Of a stretch of DNA of 64,000 nt, positions 57,427 through 64,000 are shown in pieces. The first letter of the stretch is position 1. Every line of letters starts with the position of its first letter. This DNA is from Pararhodobacter aggregans. Lineage in GTDB: Bacteria; Pseudomonadota; Alphaproteobacteria; Rhodobacterales; Rhodobacteraceae. The position numbers and the translations under genes are program-made. A model generated the notes under the pieces. That model did not search any database, was not told where the DNA came from, and saw only the letters and a list, made by a program, of their open reading frames with translations. Location of the stretch: contig NZ_QDDR01000014.1 in assembly GCF_003075525.1 (NCBI RefSeq), positions 1 to 64,000 of the forward strand, written 5' to 3'.

Positions 57427-58857
57427 TCAGCGATGGGTGACGAAGGGGATCTTCACGCCCAGCGTCAGCGTCAGCGGCGAGAAGCCGCCCGAGCTGACCG
57501 CCCTGAGCTGCCCCAGACCGGCCGACAGGCGCCAGTTCTGGCCGACGCGGTAATCGACCTCGGCGCGCAGGCCGGCGACCAGACCGCCCGCGGTGTTCAC
57601 CCCGCCGCCGCCCGCCGCGCCCAGCTGGCCCTCAAGCGACAGATGCCAGCGCTCGCCGATCGGAATCTCGTAGCCGAGGCCGAACATGCCGACCGCGAAA
57701 CCGGCCACGCCGCCGCCCACCGCCGTCGCCGCGGTGCCGGTGACGTAAAGCCGCTGGCCGACGAAATAATCGAAGCTCGAATATTGCATCGCCGTGTAGG
57801 CGGCGGTGTTGCCCGGGACGACGAAATAGCCTGCGCCGGTGCGCTGGATCTCGATCCCGCCGGTATAGGCCCAGCGCTGCCCGGCGCCGCCCGGTCCCTG
57901 CCGGTTCAGGTGATGCGTCAGCCCCAGCGACAGCCCGGCCGAGCGATACTCGCCGCTGACCGCCCCGGTGGCGACCGCGGCCAGTTCGACGTCGAGGGTG
58001 CGCGTGACCGGCACCGCCACGCCCAGCGACCCGCGCAGGATCAGGCCCGCGCCGGTATCGACCAGCCCGCCGCCCGCGAAGCCGGCCGAGCCCTCGGCAA
58101 AGAACGACAGCCGCCCGACCGAGACCCGCTGACGCAGGCCGCCGGTGATTTCCATGTAGCCCTGCGCGCCGCGCGCGGCACCGGCGCTGCCGAAGGTGAA
58201 TTGCGTGTTGGGACCGAGGTCGAAGAACACCCGCGCCCCGGCGATGCTGACATCGGCCTGCGCCCCGGCCGAGCGGTTCAGCGTGCCGCCGGGCGAGACC
58301 ATCTGCGTGACGACCGCGCCGATGGCGTCGAATTCGGGCACGCCGCCGCCCGGCGTGCCGCCGCCGCCGATCCGGTAGCGCAGGCCCAGGCCATAGGCCG
58401 GTCCGTCGATCGGGGCGCCGTCGATGCGGATCCACGAGGCGCTGGCCTGAAGATCCCACGCCGCCGTGAGCCGGTAATCGAGCGAGGCCGCGGCGCGCAG
58501 CATCAGCCCGTCGCCGACCACCTGCGAGGCCCCGCCGCCGCCGCCGATGAAACCCGCGAACGAGAGGCCGAAACGCTCGCTCAGCGGCACCCGGGCCACG
58601 CCTTCGAAGCCCCAGAAGAAGGCCCCGCCCGCATCGCCCAGCGCCGCCGAATAGACCGAGCCGCCGACGCTGACGTGGGGCGTGATGCGGCGACCGACAT
58701 AGAGGCGGTGCAGCCCCTCGATCAGGGTCGTCGGATTGCTGATCGCCTCGAGCCCGGTTTCGATGTCGAAGCCCTGAGCCTGGGCGGCGCCGCCAAGGCC
58801 AAGACCTGCGGCCAGAGCAAGCGCGGCGGGGGACAGGCGACGACTGACATACGGCAC
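57427..58857 (-). CDS. Predicted secreted beta-barrel-like outer membrane protein
   Basis: A 476-residue protein, not recognised by family. A Sec signal (MPYVSRRLSPAALALAAGLG, then LGGAAQAQ; cleavage near AQA|Q) precedes a Gly-rich, strongly beta-patterned body with many alternating hydrophobic strands and turn Gly/Asp residues. It has a C-terminal LTLGVKIPFVTHR strand. An outer-membrane porin or barrel role is the best guess. The start is a GTG at 58857 with GAGG about eight bases upstream. The open frame continues upstream through the antisense of map, which is not used. Confidence 0.6.
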   Translation of the reverse strand: MPYVSRRLSPAALALAAGLGLGGAAQAQGFDIETGLEAISNPTTLIEGLHRLYVGRRITPHVSVGGSVYSAALGDAGGAFFWGFEGVARVPLSERFGLSFAGFIGGGGGASQVVGDGLMLRAAASLDYRLTAAWDLQASASWIRIDGAPIDGPAYGLGLRYRIGGGGTPGGGVPEFDAIGAVVTQMVSPGGTLNRSAGAQADVSIAGARVFFDLGPNTQFTFGSAGAARGAQGYMEITGGLRQRVSVGRLSFFAEGSAGFAGGGLVDTGAGLILRGSLGVAVPVTRTLDVELAAVATGAVSGEYRSAGLSLGLTHHLNRQGPGGAGQRWAYTGGIEIQRTGAGYFVVPGNTAAYTAMQYSSFDYFVGQRLYVTGTAATAVGGGVAGFAVGMFGLGYEIPIGERWHLSLEGQLGAAGGGGVNTAGGLVAGLRAEVDYRVGQNWRLSAGLGQLRAVSSGGFSPLTLTLGVKIPFVTHR

Positions 58858-59073
58858 GGAGGGGACCTCGATCTTTTCTGACGGAATATGGCGCCGACAG
58901 TGACGCAGGGTCGGCGCTGGGAAAAGGTGAAAAGGGCGGGCAGGGCGCTTTCGCCGCCAATCGGCGGCCCGATGTTGCAGCAAGGCCGCGCTCTGCCGGG
59001 GCCTCGGGCCGCGGCGGGCTGGCCAAACAGGCGATTCGCGCCTATTTACGGCGTGAAACAAAGAGGTCAGCCC

Positions 59074-59883
59074 GTGTACGACAAGAAAGGTACCGTCACC
59101 CGCGAGGGGATCCGTATCCACGAACCGGCGGATTTTGCCGGGATGCTGAAGGCCGGGCAGGTCGCGGCGCAGATTCTGGACGACATCGCCCCGCATGTCT
59201 TTCCCGGCCAGACCACCGGCGAGATCGACCGCCTGATCGAGGAGATGGTCAACACCCATGGCGCCAAATCCGCGACGATCGGCTACCGCGGCTATCAGCA
59301 CGCCAGCTGTATCAGCGTCAACCATGTGGTCTGCCACGGTATTCCCGGCGACAAGCTGCTGAAGAACGGCGACATCCTGAACATCGACGTGACGGTGATC
59401 GTGGACGGCTGGTTCGGCGATACCTCGCGCATGTATGTGGCGGGCGAACTGGGCCGCAAGGCGGAACGCCTGATCCAGGTGACCCATGACGCGCTGATGC
59501 TGGGGATCGAGGCGGTGAAGCCCGGCAATACCTTCGGCGACATCGGCTATGCGATTCAAAGCTATGTCGAGGCGCAGCGCATGTCCGTGGTGCGGGATTT
59601 CTGCGGCCACGGTCTGGGCCGGGTGTTCCACGCGCCGCCGAACGTGCTGCATTACGGCCGCCCGGGCCGCGAGGCGGTGCTGGAGGAAGGCATGTTCTTC
59701 ACCATCGAGCCGATGGTCAATCTGGGCCGTCCCGAAACCAAGGTCCTGGCCGACGAATGGACGGCGGTGACCCGCGACAAGTCGCTGTCGGCGCAATTTG
59801 AGCATTCGGTGGGTGTCACATCCGACGGTTGCGAAATCTTCACGCTTTCGCCCGGCGGAAAGTTTCATCCGACCTGGGGCTGA
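59074..59883 (+). CDS. map: Methionine aminopeptidase, type I
   Basis: A 269-residue MetAP. The metal ligands are visible in INHVVCHGIPG-type and DILNIDVTVIVDGWFGDTSRMY (two Asp), FCGHGLGRVFH (His), and the Glu in FTIEPMVNLG and AQFEHSVGVT. It removes initiator Met co-translationally. The start is a GTG at 59074 with AGAGGT upstream. A GTG at 59053 is an alternative. A strong terminator follows. Confidence 0.95.
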   Translation: MYDKKGTVTREGIRIHEPADFAGMLKAGQVAAQILDDIAPHVFPGQTTGEIDRLIEEMVNTHGAKSATIGYRGYQHASCISVNHVVCHGIPGDKLLKNGDILNIDVTVIVDGWFGDTSRMYVAGELGRKAERLIQVTHDALMLGIEAVKPGNTFGDIGYAIQSYVEAQRMSVVRDFCGHGLGRVFHAPPNVLHYGRPGREAVLEEGMFFTIEPMVNLGRPETKVLADEWTAVTRDKSLSAQFEHSVGVTSDGCEIFTLSPGGKFHPTWG

Positions 59884-59901
59884 CTAAACCCCGAAGTTGA
59901 A

Positions 59902-59927
59902 AAACGGCGGCCGAGAGGCCGCCGTTT
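59902..59927 (+). terminator. Intrinsic terminator of map
   Basis: AAACGGCGGCC (59902-59912), GAGA loop, GGCCGCCGTTT (59917-59927) is a perfect 11-pair stem 18 bases after the map stop, followed by CAATTTCT. On the minus strand the stem is followed by TTCAAC, so it may also end minus-strand transcripts. Confidence 0.8.
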
Positions 59928-60029
59928 CAATTTCTGATTGCCGTCGAATTCCTCAGAGTTGAAATTCGATCTTCCGAATACCTTATTGCATCGCTGTCGC
60001 CCAAACGGAAACGGCGCCGCACCCGGGTC

Positions 60030-60341
60030 TCAGATCGCCATGTCGTCCAGGGTCTTGCCCTCGGCGAAGGCTGCCTCGACCCAGCGCGGACGACGGCCGC
60101 GGCCGGTCCAGGTCTGCGACGGGTCCGCCGGATTGGCGTATTTCGGGGCGGCGGATTTCCGCGTCCGTTTCGAGGAAAGCTCGGTCAGATCGGCGGCGGT
60201 CAGGCCACGTTCGCGGGCAAAGGCCTCGACTTCGGCCAGAGCCTTGCGGCGCTCGCGATCCTTGAATTCGGTAATCGCGGCGTCGACGTCCTTTTGCAAC
60301 TGCTTCAACTCTTTAAGCGAAAGGCTTTCGAGTTCGATCAT
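60030..60341 (-). CDS. H-NS family nucleoid protein, HvrA-like
   Basis: A 103-residue H-NS-like protein. The N-terminal half is a coiled-coil oligomerisation region (LKELKQLQKDVDAAITEFKD). The C-terminal DNA-binding core is DPSQTWTGRGRRPRWV, with the conserved TWTGRGR-P-W pattern. Rhodobacter HvrA, which modulates photosynthesis and nitrogen genes in response to light and redox, belongs to this family. AT-rich DNA is the likely target. Transcribed alone. Confidence 0.9.
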   Translation of the reverse strand: MIELESLSLKELKQLQKDVDAAITEFKDRERRKALAEVEAFARERGLTAADLTELSSKRTRKSAAPKYANPADPSQTWTGRGRRPRWVEAAFAEGKTLDDMAI

Positions 60342-60425
60342 TCGCTTCTGTCCTCACGGAGTTTGAATCAAGTGAGGCTCATTTGCACCTTTTTCGGCGG
60401 TGCGTCAATTGCAAAACGCAATACA

Positions 60426-61361
60426 TCAAAAGGTTGAGTTTCGGGTTTCACGCCAGATCATGTAAATGCCGGCGCCCAGGATCAGGCTAATGCCGATCCA
60501 CGCCACCGGATCGGGCCATTCGCCAAAGACCAGCAAGCCCCAGAAGATCGCCATAGGCATGGCGGCGTATTCCAAAGGCGCGACCAGCGCCGCCTCGCAA
60601 AGCCGGTAGGCTTGTGAAATCAACAGCCCGCCCAAAGCGGTTCCCAGCCCCGCCAGCAGGAAGAACGGCAGATCCTCGGGCCGGGGCCAGATCCAGGCGC
60701 GCAACAGGAATTCCAGCGCCGCGCCTTCGCCTTCGCCCGCCCAGCGGCCCGATCCGAAAGCCAGGCCGAAAACCACGCTGAACAGAAGAAAGGTGATCTG
60801 GATATAAAAGGCCATGGTCGGCGCCCGTTCGCCAATGCCCAGGCTGCGGGTCATGATCTGCAATCCAGCATAGCCCGTTGCCGCCAGAAGCGGCAGCAGC
60901 GCCACCAGCGAGAAGGACTCCGACCCCGGCCGGATCACCACCACCACGCCCAGCAATCCCGCGGCAATCGCCGTCCAGCGTCGGGGGCCGACCGTCTCGC
61001 CCAGAAAGATGACCGAGAAGAGCGCAATGACCAGCGGGCTGACGAAGAAGATCGCCGTGGCATCGGCAATCGGCATCGCCGCCAGCGCCACGAAGAAACA
61101 CATGTTGGAAAAGACCACGAAGGCGCCGCGGATCAGGTGTTTCCCCGGCTGCCGCGTGCGCAACAGCGCATAGCCCCCCGACAGCGGCACGATCACCGCC
61201 AGCAGCACGGCCAGCGCCACCAGCGAGCGGATCAGGATGACCTCGTGCAGCGGATAGCCGCCTGACAGCGCCTTGACCGACATGTCGTTGAGGGTGAACG
61301 CCACCGATGCCCCGACAGCGCACAGCGCGCCCTGTGTCGGGATCGACAGCGCGGCCCTCAT
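60426..61361 (-). CDS. EamA/DMT family permease
   Basis: A 311-residue protein with ten predicted helices in two EamA halves. It begins GALCAVGASVAFTLNDMSVKALSGGYPLHEV and has the RGAFVVFSNMCFFVALA and ALPMADATAIFF-like blocks of S-adenosylmethionine/DMT-type transporters. Substrate unknown. The start overlaps the YaiI-like stop as ATGA. Minus-strand order is YaiI then this permease. Confidence 0.85.
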   Translation of the reverse strand: MRAALSIPTQGALCAVGASVAFTLNDMSVKALSGGYPLHEVILIRSLVALAVLLAVIVPLSGGYALLRTRQPGKHLIRGAFVVFSNMCFFVALAAMPIADATAIFFVSPLVIALFSVIFLGETVGPRRWTAIAAGLLGVVVVIRPGSESFSLVALLPLLAATGYAGLQIMTRSLGIGERAPTMAFYIQITFLLFSVVFGLAFGSGRWAGEGEGAALEFLLRAWIWPRPEDLPFFLLAGLGTALGGLLISQAYRLCEAALVAPLEYAAMPMAIFWGLLVFGEWPDPVAWIGISLILGAGIYMIWRETRNSTF

Positions 61362-61804
61362 CGCGCGCGGGCCAGCAGGCGTTCCAGCGCCTGGGTGAAG
61401 CGCGACCGGTCCCGCGGGCCGAAGGTCTTGCCCGAGCCCTGCCGGAACGGATCGGCCGAGCGCAGATCGGCGGCAAGGTCGCGCATCGCCAGCGCCTGCC
61501 CGATGCTGGTGGCGGTCAGCACTGTCCCGTCGGGCTTGATGACCTCGGCCCCGGCATCGATGCAGCGCGCGGCCAGGGGGATGTCGGCGGTGATCGCCAC
61601 ATCGCCCGGCACGCAGGCGGCGGCGATCCATTTGTCGGCCTCGTCCGCGCCCTGATCGACATAGACCATCCGCACCAGCGGGTGATCGACCGGCCGGATC
61701 CCGCCGTTCGAGACGATCACCACCGGCACCTTGTGCCTGAGCGCCACACGCAGGGATTCCTCGCGCACGGGGCAGGCGTCGGCGTCGATATAGAGGCTGG
61801 GCAT
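61358..61804 (-). CDS. YaiI/YqxD family protein (DUF188)
   Basis: A 148-residue protein of the UPF0178 family. It begins MPSLYIDADACPVREE, with the conserved DADACPV and a later VITADIPLAARCIDAGAEV segment. The fold is nuclease-like with acidic residues, but its function is unknown. The start at 61804 is chosen over a GTG at 61810 because of the family N-terminus. It overlaps the EamA permease by four bases. Confidence 0.9.
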   Translation of the reverse strand: MPSLYIDADACPVREESLRVALRHKVPVVIVSNGGIRPVDHPLVRMVYVDQGADEADKWIAAACVPGDVAITADIPLAARCIDAGAEVIKPDGTVLTATSIGQALAMRDLAADLRSADPFRQGSGKTFGPRDRSRFTQALERLLARAR

Positions 61805-61860
61805 GGGCACCTGTTTGTTAACAGATGCATCTATGCCGAGCGCCCGCCTTTATTGCAAGC

Positions 61861-62466
61861 TCAGTGCCCCAGCATGCAGCAGCCCGACAGGCCCTGCGCC
61901 TGACCACGCCAATAGATCTGGCCCTCAAGCCCATAGAGCCGGTCGCTCATCCCGTCCGAACAGACCCCGTTGCGGATCACGGCGAAACCTTCGCGCGCGC
62001 CCTGGAACGGCAGGGTCAGCGTGGGCGGAAACTGCGTGCCGGGCAGGTGGGGCGCATCGGTGCGAACCTCGAACGACGTGTCGGGGGCCACGTATTCGGC
62101 GCGGTTGTTGGGCAGGAAGAAACGGAAGGTCCAGAAGGGCTCGGTCCCCAGGCAGGTCAGGGTTTGCTGACCGTCGCGCCAGCTGTCGCTGCGCTCGGCC
62201 TGCAGATAGCGCATCGAGGTCCAGCCGATCCCCTCGTCGATCCGCACCAGGCCCCAGCGGCGATCCTCGGACAGGCCCACAACCTCGATCCCGACCTGCG
62301 TACGCTCGAACCGGCCGACGATGGCGGCCCGGGCATTGGGTTCGGCGCGGATGTTCAGAACGTCCCCGGCCGAGACATTGACCACCCGGAACAGGGCCGG
62401 GAAATCCTGGGCGGCGGCGGTCTGGGCGAAAGCCAGAGCGATGAGCAGGGCGGCAAGGCGGAGCAT
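61861..62466 (-). CDS. Secreted protein with SH3-like domain and COG3650-type C-terminus
   Basis: A 201-residue protein. A signal peptide (MLRLAALLIALAFAQTAAAQ) is followed by a bacterial SH3-like segment (VLNIRAEPNARAAIVGRFERTQ) with a GWTSMRYL end. The second half has TCLGTEPFWTFRFFLPNN and paired cysteines (CSDGMS, GCCMLG), like the COG3650 group. It is probably periplasmic and may bind cell-wall ligands. Function is unknown. Transcribed alone on the minus strand. Confidence 0.72.
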   Translation of the reverse strand: MLRLAALLIALAFAQTAAAQDFPALFRVVNVSAGDVLNIRAEPNARAAIVGRFERTQVGIEVVGLSEDRRWGLVRIDEGIGWTSMRYLQAERSDSWRDGQQTLTCLGTEPFWTFRFFLPNNRAEYVAPDTSFEVRTDAPHLPGTQFPPTLTLPFQGAREGFAVIRNGVCSDGMSDRLYGLEGQIYWRGQAQGLSGCCMLGH

Positions 62467-62576
62467 GAAAAGACCTCGTGTCAAAAAAGCGGGCGGCAAA
62501 AGGACGTGCCGGCCCCGATCCTAGCACGGAAATTCCCGCCCGGGGATGCGAACACCGATTTGTCAGATGCCGTGGG

Positions 62577-63398
62577 TCAGGTCTTGGCGCCCCAGCTGAG
62601 CGAGGCCCGGCGGCGCGTGTAGAATTCCGCCATCAGCCCGAACAGCAGGCAGGCGGCGGTGACGGCGACCGGGTAGATCAGGCTGGTGTAATGCGGGCTG
62701 TAATTGAGAAAGGCGAAACCGCGCGCCTGGTCGATGATATGGAACAGCGGGTTCCAGGCGAAATAGGGCAGCATGATCCCGGGCAGCGCATTGGCGACGA
62801 ACATCTTGCCCGAGGCGAACATGTTCACCCGGGTATAGATCTGCTGGATCAGGCCCACGAATTTCGGCGCCCAGGGTTTGGCGGCCAGAAAGATCGTGCC
62901 GACCGCCACGCCCGAGAACCAGGCCAGCAGCATCATCAGGATGCAGCCCAGCGGATCGTGGATCACCAACGGCTGCCAGGCGGCGTGATAGATGAACAGC
63001 ACCACCGCGACCGACAGGATCTGGACATAAAGCTCGCCCAGAGCCGCGGCGCCGATGGCGACGATCGTGTTCATCGGCGCGTGTTTCATCATCGCCGAGG
63101 TCGGTCCCTCGGCCCCGAAAACGGCGCCGATGGCCTTGACGTGACTCATGTAGAGAAAGACGCCGGTCATCAGATAGAGCATGAAATCGCCCCGGATCCC
63201 GGTGGGACGCCAGCCGCCGAGCCAGTACATCATGTAGAAGACGCCAACCAGCATCAGCGTCTGGGCGATGTTGAGCAGCAGGCCGATCAGCGCATTGCCA
63301 TGCGAATTCCGCACCGAGCGGACGCCGGAATGATAGATCAGCTCGAGAATCGTGAAGGCCGAGGCGGCCCACGCTTCCTGTCTGCGGTTATTGAGCAT
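62577..63398 (-). CDS. ABC-2 type permease, capsular polysaccharide exporter KpsM-like
   Basis: A 273-residue polytopic permease with six predicted helices. It has the ABC-2/KpsM-like pattern with NSHGNALIGLL, the coupling region near MMKHAPMNTIVAIGA, and NPLFHIIDQARGFAFLNY, the last typical of polysaccharide and teichoic acid export permeases. It would need a KpsT-type ATPase, which is not in the window. It lies next to the start of cysQ, which is divergent. It may act in surface polysaccharide export, by inference. Confidence 0.8.
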   Translation of the reverse strand: MLNNRRQEAWAASAFTILELIYHSGVRSVRNSHGNALIGLLLNIAQTLMLVGVFYMMYWLGGWRPTGIRGDFMLYLMTGVFLYMSHVKAIGAVFGAEGPTSAMMKHAPMNTIVAIGAAALGELYVQILSVAVVLFIYHAAWQPLVIHDPLGCILMMLLAWFSGVAVGTIFLAAKPWAPKFVGLIQQIYTRVNMFASGKMFVANALPGIMLPYFAWNPLFHIIDQARGFAFLNYSPHYTSLIYPVAVTAACLLFGLMAEFYTRRRASLSWGAKT

Positions 63399-63512
63399 CC
63401 GCGCGATTCCCTGCCGTTGGCCCGCCGTCCGGCGCCGAACCTTGCCATCCGGGCCGGGGCAAGGATAAGGCGAAACCAGTATTCATTCAACTCACCGCCC
63501 CGAAGGACCATC

Positions 63513-64000
63513 ATGATGACCGACGCTTTCCAAAGCCTTGTCGAAACCGCCTTCCGGCGCATCGCGCTTCAGGCCGGGGCAGTCATCATGCAGGTCTATG
63601 CCCGCCCGGATTTCGAAGCCCGCGCCAAATCCGACAATTCGCCGGTGACCGAGGCGGACGAGTCCGCGGATGCGCTGATCCGCGCCGAACTGGCCAAGGT
63701 CTTTCCCGACATTCCGGTGGTGACCGAGGAACTCTCGGACAGCCACTCGATCCGGGCGGATCGGTTCATCATCGTCGATCCCCTGGACGGCACCAAGGAA
63801 TTCGTCCAGCGCCGCGGCGATTTCACCGTCAATATCGCCTTGGTGGAAAACGGCGTGCCGGTGCGGGGCGTGGTCTATGCCCCGGCCAAGGAGCGGCTCT
63901 TCTACACCCGCGCCGATGGCGCCTCGGTCGAGGAACAGGGCCCCTTCGGCGATACCCCGGGCGCGCAGGGGACGATCCGGGTCTCGCAGCCGGACAATGA
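63513..64000 (+). CDS. cysQ: 3'(2'),5'-bisphosphate nucleotidase CysQ (N-terminal part)
   Basis: The window holds the first 162 codons and the gene runs off the right edge. It starts at tandem ATG 63513/63516 with AAGGA six bases upstream. VVTEE (residues 69-73) and DPLDGTKEF (89-97) are the metal-binding motifs of the inositol monophosphatase superfamily. The DGTKEF variant and GDFTVNIALV following it fit CysQ, which hydrolyses PAP/PAPS to AMP in sulfate assimilation. Reading is open to the end. Confidence 0.92.
   Translation, partial: MMTDAFQSLVETAFRRIALQAGAVIMQVYARPDFEARAKSDNSPVTEADESADALIRAELAKVFPDIPVVTEELSDSHSIRADRFIIVDPLDGTKEFVQRRGDFTVNIALVENGVPVRGVVYAPAKERLFYTRADGASVEEQGPFGDTPGAQGTIRVSQPDN

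Overview
The window is GC-rich chromosomal DNA from an alphaproteobacterium, most likely a member of the Rhodobacteraceae (Rhodobacterales). The basis is the gene order rho-mnmE-mnmG-rsmG-parA-parB beside maf-aroE-coaE-dnaQ, the malic enzyme/phosphotransacetylase fusion, the HvrA/H-NS type regulator, the class III alcohol dehydrogenase plus S-formylglutathione hydrolase pair, and dense gene packing with many ATGA and GTGA overlaps. No rRNA, tRNA, CRISPR array or insertion sequence was seen.

Layout. 1-3.7 kb: the start of etfB, a small membrane peptide gene, a ribokinase-like gene and maeB, all on the minus strand. 3.8-10.8 kb: mutS, then grpE and hrcA (minus), then rph-rdgB-hemW (plus). 10.8-17.6 kb: a minus-strand housekeeping operon rho-mnmE-mnmG-rsmG-parA-parB. 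Three parS palindromes lie at 9.64, 13.09 and 14.99 kb. 17.6-18.08 kb: a 0.5 kb non-coding gap with an AT-rich stretch and four near-consensus DnaA boxes, my candidate oriC. 18.1-21.9 kb: maf-aroE-coaE-dnaQ and a flavoprotein gene (plus), running away from the candidate origin.

21.9-34.3 kb (minus) is the most unusual part. A reducing type I polyketide synthase (KS-AT-KR-DH-ACP-TE), a family 2 glycosyltransferase, a stand-alone NRPS module (formyltransferase, adenylation domain with an inserted luciferase-like monooxygenase, carrier protein) and a phosphopantetheinyl transferase are packed into one overlapping operon. 34.4-53.4 kb is an exopolysaccharide region: a Wzy/O-antigen-ligase-like protein, a WecG/TagA-type transferase, a Wzx-like flippase, a Wzz-like co-polymerase, a BY-kinase-like ATPase with a degenerate P-loop, four further glycosyltransferases and a secreted glycoside-hydrolase-like protein. 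Interleaved are a formaldehyde detoxification pair, a thiolase/acyl-CoA synthetase operon and idi. 53.4-64 kb holds mixed genes: gph, an MFS transporter, an AhpD-like protein, a GNAT, a CinA-like protein, a possible outer-membrane barrel, map, the H-NS/HvrA protein, an EamA permease, a YaiI protein, a secreted SH3-like protein, a KpsM-like permease and the start of cysQ.

How the parts may work together (inference): the carrier domains of the PKS and NRPS would be activated by the adjacent PPTase. The NRPS module looks like an N-formyl-aminoacyl starter that the PKS could extend, reduce and release, and the embedded glycosyltransferase could attach a sugar. Because this operon abuts a Wzx/Wzy-type polysaccharide locus, the product may be a glycosylated small molecule or an acyl decoration of the exopolysaccharide. 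Dispersed REP-like palindromes sharing a GTAGGGTG head occur in two clusters and one single copy.
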